Source: Thioalkalivibrio nitratireducens (GTDB taxonomy: Bacteria > Pseudomonadota > Gammaproteobacteria > Ectothiorhodospirales > Ectothiorhodospiraceae). Taken from it: DNA of 11,175 nucleotides. Both the position numbers and the translations under genes were made by a program. The stretch is from assembly GCA_011390385.1 (NCBI GenBank), contig JAABSN010000105.1, positions 1-11,175 of the forward strand, read 5' to 3'. Below, in pieces: positions 7,183 through 11,175 of the stretch. The notes under the pieces were generated by a model. It was not told where the DNA came from. It was given only the letters and a program-made list of their open reading frames with translations, and made no database searches. Positions within the stretch are counted from its first letter, which is position 1, and every line of letters begins with the position of its first letter.

Positions 7183-7434
7183 TCAGGCTGGATAGCGTTC
7201 GTGTCGGCCGAATAAGCCGCCCGACCGGCACCCGTCATCCTTCGGCTGCGGGTCTCGGTCGGGCGGGAGGCGGTCGCGCCAGAACCGGGGGCTCGCGTCC
7301 GTTGGCATGATCGGGTCCCCCTTGCCGGCACCCAGAGATAGGTCCAACGGTTTCTCTACTCGCCTGCAGGCGGGACGCCACAAGGGAATCGTCGCGGCGG
7401 CAAGCATCTGCCGCAGAAGCGTGCCTCTGTTCAT
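7183..7434 (-). CDS. Possible small ORF with signal-like N-terminus, or remnant of an exported protein
   Basis: An 83-residue frame opens with ATG at 7434, preceded on its own strand by GGAG eight bases upstream. The first 23 residues (MNRGTLLRQMLAAATIPLW, then RPAC) look like an export signal: a basic n-region resembling a decayed Tat motif, a short hydrophobic stretch and a Cys. The rest is Arg/Pro/Asp-rich and matches nothing I know. Its second half coincides with the 7217-7266 hairpin, which argues against pure coding constraint. It ends 51 bases before the GGDEF-EAL gene in the same direction and so could be co-transcribed with it. It may be a real small gene, the decayed 5' end of a lost gene, or chance in GC-rich DNA. 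The ribosome site and signal-like start are the only positive evidence. Confidence 0.25.
   Translation of the reverse strand: MNRGTLLRQMLAAATIPLWRPACRRVEKPLDLSLGAGKGDPIMPTDASPRFWRDRLPPDRDPQPKDDGCRSGGLFGRHERYPA
7217..7266. repeat. Strong 50-base hairpin
   Basis: CCGCCCGACCG (7217-7227) is the exact reverse complement of CGGTCGGGCGG (7256-7266). Inside, after a two-base mismatch on each side, ACCCG (7230-7234) pairs with CGGGT (7249-7253), leaving a 14-base loop. With 16 mostly G:C pairs this would be very stable in either strand. No T-run follows on either side. On the minus strand it would sit about 85-135 bases before the GGDEF-EAL start codon, in its likely leader if transcription begins further upstream. 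Role unknown: leader structure, terminator or cruciform are all open. Confidence 0.6.
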
Positions 7435-7540
7435 GGCGCGTTCTCCAGACGGTTCCATGGCCGTTAGGCCCAACCGCATGACGTTGGTTTCAAAAAACTC
7501 TCGGTTACCCGAAAAGTGGTATCCCCGCCCCAAACTTAGC

Positions 7541-7579
7541 AAGGTTTTAAGGTTTTCTGACCCAAGATTTAGGAAAACC
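7541..7579. promoter_or_regulatory. AT-rich repeat cluster upstream of the cytochrome gene, possible operator
   Basis: AAGGTTTT occurs twice back to back (7541-7556). The second copy also forms half of an interrupted inverted repeat: GGTTTTC (7551-7557) faces GGAAAACC (7572-7579) across about 14 bases. The patch is clearly richer in A/T than the surrounding DNA and lies 60-95 bases before the cytochrome start codon, a usual place for a promoter or activator site. No named regulator motif is recognised. Confidence 0.3.
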
Positions 7580-7625
7580 ACGGCATCGCCGCAGGTAGGC
7601 TCTTGTTTCCAGACCATTGGATCCC

Positions 7626-7631
7626 GAGGAG
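7626..7631 (+). promoter_or_regulatory. Shine-Dalgarno deciding a TTG start
   Basis: GAGGAG lies six bases before TTG 7638. It fixes the cytochrome start at this TTG and not at the TTG at 7617, which would place the Shine-Dalgarno inside the gene. The 7638 start also puts Met-Lys directly before the hydrophobic signal sequence. Confidence 0.75.
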
Positions 7632-7637
7632 AAAATC

Positions 7638-8114
7638 TTGAAAGCCAACCTGCTACTGTACTCCGTACTACTTGCCTGCTGTACCCTGCCGCTCAACTTG
7701 GTGGCCACCGAAACCACCTCGGATCGCGGCCGGTACCTGATGATCACGGGCGGATGCAGCGACTGCCACACCCCCGGATACATGCAGAACGAAGGCCAGG
7801 TCCCTGAGGAGCAATGGTTCACCGGCGATTCAGTCGGGTTCCAGGGCCCCTGGGGGACCACCTACCCCAGCAATCTGCGCTTGTACGCGGACCAGCTGAC
7901 CGAGGCGCAGTGGCTCGCGCGGGTGCGCCAGCCGATGCGCCCGCCGATGCCCTGGTTCAACCTGCGCGAGATGACCGACGAGGATCTGGCTGCGATGTAC
8001 CACTACCTGCGCGCGCGGGGTCCGGCCGGCTCGCCGGCCCCCGCAGCAGTCGGGCCAGAGATGGCGGTCGACACGCCGTACATCGAGTTCGTGGTGAAGA
8101 ACCTGCCGCACTAA
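7638..8114 (+). CDS. Small exported mono-heme c-type cytochrome
   Basis: This 158-residue protein begins at TTG 7638 (Shine-Dalgarno six bases upstream). Residues 1-23 form an export signal with a hydrophobic core LLLYSVLLACC. Cleavage after Ala23 would give a soluble periplasmic protein; alternatively LLAC (Cys14) is an imperfect lipobox, giving a membrane-attached lipoprotein. One heme site, CSDCH (40-44), is present, and Met104 in RPPMPW is a reasonable sixth ligand. The following WFNLREMTDEDLAAMYHYLRA is the usual C-terminal cytochrome helix. The segment FQGPWGTTYPSNLRL is typical of cytochromes related to the alcohol/aldehyde dehydrogenase cytochrome-c subunits. It is 38 bases upstream of the E1 alpha gene and likely co-transcribed, although this protein works outside the inner membrane and E1 inside. 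The electron donor is not known. Confidence 0.88.
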   Translation: MKANLLLYSVLLACCTLPLNLVATETTSDRGRYLMITGGCSDCHTPGYMQNEGQVPEEQWFTGDSVGFQGPWGTTYPSNLRLYADQLTEAQWLARVRQPMRPPMPWFNLREMTDEDLAAMYHYLRARGPAGSPAPAAVGPEMAVDTPYIEFVVKNLPH

Positions 8115-8152
8115 GCCGCATTGCCCGCGAATATCCTGAAGAGGCGCATACG

Positions 8153-9175
8153 ATGAACGTTTCAACGCATACCGAGCCCGTAGCTGCTCACCACGAAGCT
8201 CTGGGGACGACCGCCGAGATCACCACTTCCGAGGCACGCCTGCGCAGCCTGGAGACGATGATGCTGATCCGCGCCTACGAGGAACAACTGGTCGAGTTCC
8301 AGCGTGGCGGGGCACCGGGCACCTGCACCAGCGTGGGCCAGGAGGCCTGCGCGGTCGGTGTGATTGGGGCATTGGACGAACGCGACCGCATCCTGACCAA
8401 CCACCGCAGCGCCGGGCATATGATCGCCCGCGGGGCAGACCCTGGGCGGATGATGGCGGAGGTGCTCGGCCGCGTGGATGGATACTGCGGCGGGCACAGC
8501 GGGAGTCTGCACATCGCGTCACGGGAGTTGGGCGTGGTGCTCACCTCCACCATCGTCGGCGGCGAACTGTCGATGGCGCCAGGGATGGCGCTCGCGCAGA
8601 AGATGGGACAGGGCGAGCCGGGCGGCATCATCGCGGTGTTCTTCGGCGATGGCGCGGCCTGCGAAGGCATATTCCACGAGTCGCTGAACCTCGCGGTCCA
8701 ATGGCAACTGCCGCTGCTATTTGTCTGCGAGAACAATCAGTGGCAGGCCTTAGTGCACCGCCTGGAGACGATGCCGGATCGGGCGATTGCGGACTGGGCT
8801 CGCAGCCACGGTCTACCCACGAGCTCCGTCGACGGCAACGCGGTGGAGGAGGTGTATACCGCGGCGGCTCGGGCAGTGGCCGAGATCCGGGCCTCAGGTA
8901 GCCCGCAGTTCCTGGAGCTGGTCACCTACCGCCAGCGCGGTCATTTCGAGCCCGACGACCAGTTCTACGTCGATCCCGCCGAACTCGCGACATGGAGGCA
9001 GAGGGATCCCATCCAGAATTACCGGGAACACCTACTGGACCGCATGATGATCGACCCGGAGGCATTGGCGGCGATGGAACGGCGCGTACGCGAGCGCGTC
9101 CAGGCCGCAGCGGCGTTCGCGCTGGCGAGCGCGTGGCCCGCGCCCGACCGGCTCACCGACCATGTTTACGCCTGA
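8153..9175 (+). CDS. Thiamine-diphosphate 2-oxo acid / acetoin dehydrogenase E1, alpha subunit
   Basis: This 340-residue protein starts at ATG 8153, with GAAGAGG eight bases upstream. The thiamine-diphosphate/Mg motif is present: GDGAACEG (165-172) followed by VCENN (191-195), whose Asp166 and Asn195 would hold magnesium. RQRGHFEPDD (261-270) contains His264, at the position of the phosphorylation-loop/active-site histidine of the family. HRSAGHMIARG and GGHSGSLH are further conserved blocks. The normal Asn of GDGAxN is Cys170, and the loop after ENN reads QWQALVHR in place of the common GYAxST. The enzyme decarboxylates a 2-oxo acid (pyruvate, branched-chain) or cleaves acetoin and passes the acyl group to an E2 lipoyl domain. 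The substrate cannot be decided from sequence alone. The beta subunit follows 19 bases after the stop codon. Confidence 0.9.
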   Translation: MNVSTHTEPVAAHHEALGTTAEITTSEARLRSLETMMLIRAYEEQLVEFQRGGAPGTCTSVGQEACAVGVIGALDERDRILTNHRSAGHMIARGADPGRMMAEVLGRVDGYCGGHSGSLHIASRELGVVLTSTIVGGELSMAPGMALAQKMGQGEPGGIIAVFFGDGAACEGIFHESLNLAVQWQLPLLFVCENNQWQALVHRLETMPDRAIADWARSHGLPTSSVDGNAVEEVYTAAARAVAEIRASGSPQFLELVTYRQRGHFEPDDQFYVDPAELATWRQRDPIQNYREHLLDRMMIDPEALAAMERRVRERVQAAAAFALASAWPAPDRLTDHVYA

Positions 9176-9194
9176 GCCGGGCGAGGAGAGAACG

Positions 9195-10226
9195 ATGACC
9201 CGCATGACCGTGGAACAAGCCATTCACCAGGCGCTGCGCGAGGAGATGGAACACGACCCGCGTGTGATTCTGATTGGTGAAGGGGTCGCGACCAAGCACC
9301 GCGATCTTGTGGAGAACTTCGGCGCCGAGCGCGTGCGCAACACACCACTGGCGGAGGCAATCATGACCGGCACTGCGGTGGGGGCCGCAGCGGGAGGACT
9401 GCGGCCGGTGGTCGACCTGCTCTTCACACCCTTCCTTTCCTACTCGATGGACGCGCTGGTGAACAGTGCGGGCAAACTGCGCTACATCTCGGGCGGGCAG
9501 TTCAGCTTCCCGATGGTGGCGATGGCGATGACCGGTGCCGGGTGGGCGGTCGGCGCTCAGCACAACCATAACCTGGAGGCCATGTTCGTCCACGCGCCAG
9601 GGTTGAAGGTGCTGATGCCCTCGACGCCGGCGGACTTCCGGGGCCTGTTGAAGGCGGCAATCCGGGACGAAAATCCGGTGCTGTTCTTCATCGACCTGGG
9701 ACTTCTCCACCAGGATGGCGAGGTCGAAGCGCAAGCCGACGGGCTCATCCCACTGGGGCACGCCGCGGTGCGGCGCGAAGGCACGGACGTGACTCTGGTC
9801 AGCTACGCGAAGACGGTGGATGTTTGCCTGCAAGCCGCTGAGCAGCTGGAGGCACGGCAGATCTCGGCCGAGGTGATCGACCTGCGCAGCCTCAAGCCGC
9901 TGGACGCGGAGACGGTGCTGGCATCGGTGCGAAGGACGGGCCGTCTGATCGTCGTTCACGAGGCGAGCGGTCTGTGCGGCATCGCGGCGGAGATTGCGGC
10001 GCTGGCGGCGACGAAGGCGTTCGATGCGCTGCGCGCCCCGGTAACGCGCCTGACCGGACCGGATGCGCCGGCCGCCTCGTCCTGGGTCCTGGAACAGGCC
10101 GGCGTGCCGCAGCTGGAAGCGGTGGTGGCGGCAGCCGCGGAGGTGGTACTCAGCCGGCCGGGATCTCCACGAGGTGGAGCGGCCGCGCAACCTCAAGCCG
10201 GAAGCGTCCCCGACCCGTCTTGGTAA
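9195..10226 (+). CDS. Thiamine-diphosphate 2-oxo acid / acetoin dehydrogenase E1, beta subunit
   Basis: This 343-residue protein starts at ATG 9195, with GAGGAG a few bases upstream; an in-frame ATG at 9162 lies inside the alpha gene and has no such site. Family blocks are LIGEGV (26-31), NTPLAE with catalytic Glu54, RPVVDLLFTPF, KLRYISGGQ, GAQHNHNLEAMF, HAPGLKVLMPSTP (133-145) and the transketolase C-terminal domain with EVIDLRSLKPLD (226-237). The loop between GEGV and NFGAERV is a few residues shorter than usual because the GGVF-type glycine pair is missing. The usual domain ends near residue 319; the last 24 residues (from SRPGSPRGG) are Gly/Pro/Ala-rich and extend 77 bases into the facing gene, probably a lost stop codon. 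It should form the alpha2beta2 E1 with its neighbour. No E2 or E3 gene is seen. Confidence 0.9.
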   Translation: MTRMTVEQAIHQALREEMEHDPRVILIGEGVATKHRDLVENFGAERVRNTPLAEAIMTGTAVGAAAGGLRPVVDLLFTPFLSYSMDALVNSAGKLRYISGGQFSFPMVAMAMTGAGWAVGAQHNHNLEAMFVHAPGLKVLMPSTPADFRGLLKAAIRDENPVLFFIDLGLLHQDGEVEAQADGLIPLGHAAVRREGTDVTLVSYAKTVDVCLQAAEQLEARQISAEVIDLRSLKPLDAETVLASVRRTGRLIVVHEASGLCGIAAEIAALAATKAFDALRAPVTRLTGPDAPAASSWVLEQAGVPQLEAVVAAAAEVVLSRPGSPRGGAAAQPQAGSVPDPSW

Positions 10227-11166
10227 TCGCGAGAAACGAGCAGCGCTCCGCGAGCCGCCGCTGCAGAAGGATCAACCGTGCCTCCAGATTGTCGCTGATG
10301 TCAGGAAGCCTGAGGCTGCGATCAAGCCGCAGCTCGCGATTGGTGAACTCGCTACGCCCGTCGTGCACGTAGTCGCGCAGCAGCTTCCAGAGGATCGCGC
10401 CGGCCACCCCCTTGATCAGATAGTCCGGCCCGATAAACACGCTGTGATCCGCGGCGTAGTGCCGCACCTCCACCGGCACACCTCGCACGAGCGCCACCGG
10501 AACCTTCGAAGGCACTTCCGCATGCAGTTCCGCCGAGTGCGCAAGCAGCTCGATCGCGAGCGTCACCTGCCCGGCCAGCACCACCAGCGCGTCCTCATCC
10601 TCGTAGGTGAAGCGTCGTGTCTCGCGACTCTCCACGTACAGTACGCCAAGAAGCCGGTTGCCCAGTACCAGAGGTACCGCAAGTTGGCTGCCGGGATTCG
10701 GAAGCCCCGGGAACGGGATCTCGCTTTCCAGCGCGTCGGCATCGGGGCCATGGGCAAAACCCTCGCGCATCGCGCGACCGTAAACATAAGCCTGCGCGGT
10801 GTAGCCGATCCGGATCGGCACGCGTTCACGCCCCGCGACGCCAATGATGCCGTCGCCGACGTGGGCCTCCCAGCCGACCCCGGACTCGGGGTAACCTCGG
10901 CTCGCGACCGTGTACAGACGCTCATGGGCAGGATCGTGCATGAGCAGCATCGAGTAACCGATGCCGCAGTGGCGCTCGAGCGCGCCCAGCGTTTCATCAA
11001 ACAGGTGGGCGAGGTCACCGCAGACGCCCAGATCGGCCAGGCAGGCGCGCAGGCGCGGCAGCAGGTCGGGCCTGGACGTTCCCGGATCGGGGGCGGCGCC
11101 GAACACGTGTTCCACCTGCAGCACCTCGTAGACGTCCGAGCCGAGCAGGTGAAACACCTTGCTCAT
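10150..11166 (-). CDS. GAF-domain sensor with C-terminal OmpR-like winged helix
   Basis: This 338-residue soluble protein has a GAF domain at about 35-206, with blocks YSMLLMHDP, VGDGIIGVAG, GSQLAVPLVLGNRLLGVLYVES and FTYEDEDALVVLAGQVTLAIELL. These match GAF domains that bind small molecules or sense redox state. Residues about 230-328 look like an OmpR/PhoB-type winged helix: a FIGPDYLIKG strand pair, helix AGAILWKLLRDY, a FTNRELRLD turn, helix DNLEARLILLQRRLAE as possible recognition helix, and ITKTGRGRFRLEV as the wing. A GAF-plus-wing layout suggests a one-component regulator, which is inference. The frame continues upstream through the right edge without a stop, so the true start may lie outside; ATG 11166 is the first in view. 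The stop falls inside the facing E1 beta gene (77-base overlap). Confidence 0.78.
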   Translation of the reverse strand: MSKVFHLLGSDVYEVLQVEHVFGAAPDPGTSRPDLLPRLRACLADLGVCGDLAHLFDETLGALERHCGIGYSMLLMHDPAHERLYTVASRGYPESGVGWEAHVGDGIIGVAGRERVPIRIGYTAQAYVYGRAMREGFAHGPDADALESEIPFPGLPNPGSQLAVPLVLGNRLLGVLYVESRETRRFTYEDEDALVVLAGQVTLAIELLAHSAELHAEVPSKVPVALVRGVPVEVRHYAADHSVFIGPDYLIKGVAGAILWKLLRDYVHDGRSEFTNRELRLDRSLRLPDISDNLEARLILLQRRLAERCSFLAITKTGRGRFRLEVARPLHLVEIPAG

Positions 11167-11175
11167 GCCGGTATG

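Larger units (their letters stand above)
7132..7637. other. Divergent intergenic region between the GGDEF-EAL and cytochrome genes
   Basis: This 506-base gap must hold the promoters for both flanking genes, which are transcribed away from each other. On the minus strand, near 7166-7171, TAATAT could act as a -10 box for the GGDEF-EAL gene, but the matching -35 position is poor. Other visible items are a strong hairpin at 7217-7266, a perfect 12-base palindrome CGCCTGCAGGCG (7361-7372), a possible small minus-strand ORF (7183-7434) and an AT-richer patch (about 7480-7600) containing repeats. Plus-strand ORFs crossing the region lack family character and run out of frame into the cytochrome gene. 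No convincing sigma-70 promoter for the cytochrome gene was found by eye. Confidence 0.55.

Noticed and set aside
7361..7372. Perfect palindrome CGCCTGCAGGCG as an operator
   Set aside because: Twelve G/C-rich bases can arise by chance here, and it lies about 270 bases from the nearest secure start codon with no second copy.
7307..7807. Plus-strand 166-codon frame crossing the intergenic region into the cytochrome gene
   Set aside because: Out of frame with the cytochrome, no family resemblance, and the cytochrome has its own ribosome site and signal peptide.
9162..9194. Upstream ATG start for E1 beta inside the alpha gene
   Set aside because: No ribosome site before it, and the added residues do not fit the family N-terminus; ATG 9195 has GAGGAG at good spacing.

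Overview
The window looks like a chromosomal stretch of a GC-rich, Gram-negative proteobacterium. The evidence is high GC with strong G/C third-position bias, a periplasmic c-type cytochrome, a c-di-GMP signalling protein with paired GAF domains, a Buf/Hvf-type peptide-modification pair, and REP-like palindromes with a GTAG head. The flavour is gammaproteobacterial (Ectothiorhodospiraceae/Chromatiales-like), but this is an impression from protein style and not a database result. No tRNA, rRNA, CRISPR array, insertion sequence or prophage gene was seen.

Left part (1-3268, + strand). The 3' part of a DUF692/MNIO iron oxidase (BufB/HvfB type) overlaps by 8 bases a DUF2063 partner (BufC/HvfC type). 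Together they form the modification half of a copper-responsive RiPP ('bufferin') operon whose precursor gene should lie left of the window. Next, 87 bases on and with its own good ribosome binding site, comes a 647-residue membrane protein. It has six predicted helices laid out like a type I ABC-exporter membrane domain but no ATPase. Its cytoplasmic half resembles an aminoglycoside-phosphotransferase-type kinase whose catalytic residues appear replaced. This is the least familiar protein in the window.

Middle (3269-4305). About 380 bases without a gene hold two copies of a composite element. Each copy has two GTAG-headed imperfect palindromes facing each other, like a BIME made of REP sequences. 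The second copy runs to within a few bases of the next gene, a DUF4126 membrane protein that lacks a visible Shine-Dalgarno. A 43-base structured spacer separates it from the convergent gene that follows.

Centre (4306-7637). A 941-residue minus-strand protein has the order GAF-GAF-PAS-GGDEF-EAL, with both c-di-GMP catalytic motifs essentially retained. Its 506-base upstream region carries a strong 50-base hairpin, a possible small minus-strand ORF with a signal-like N-terminus, and an AT-richer patch with repeats.

Right part (7638-11175). A small exported mono-heme cytochrome c (TTG start) precedes the alpha and beta subunits of a thiamine-diphosphate 2-oxo acid (or acetoin) dehydrogenase E1. 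The spacing suggests one transcript. No E2 or E3 follows. Instead the beta subunit runs 77 bases into a convergent GAF-domain protein with an OmpR-like winged-helix C-terminus, whose start lies at the right edge.
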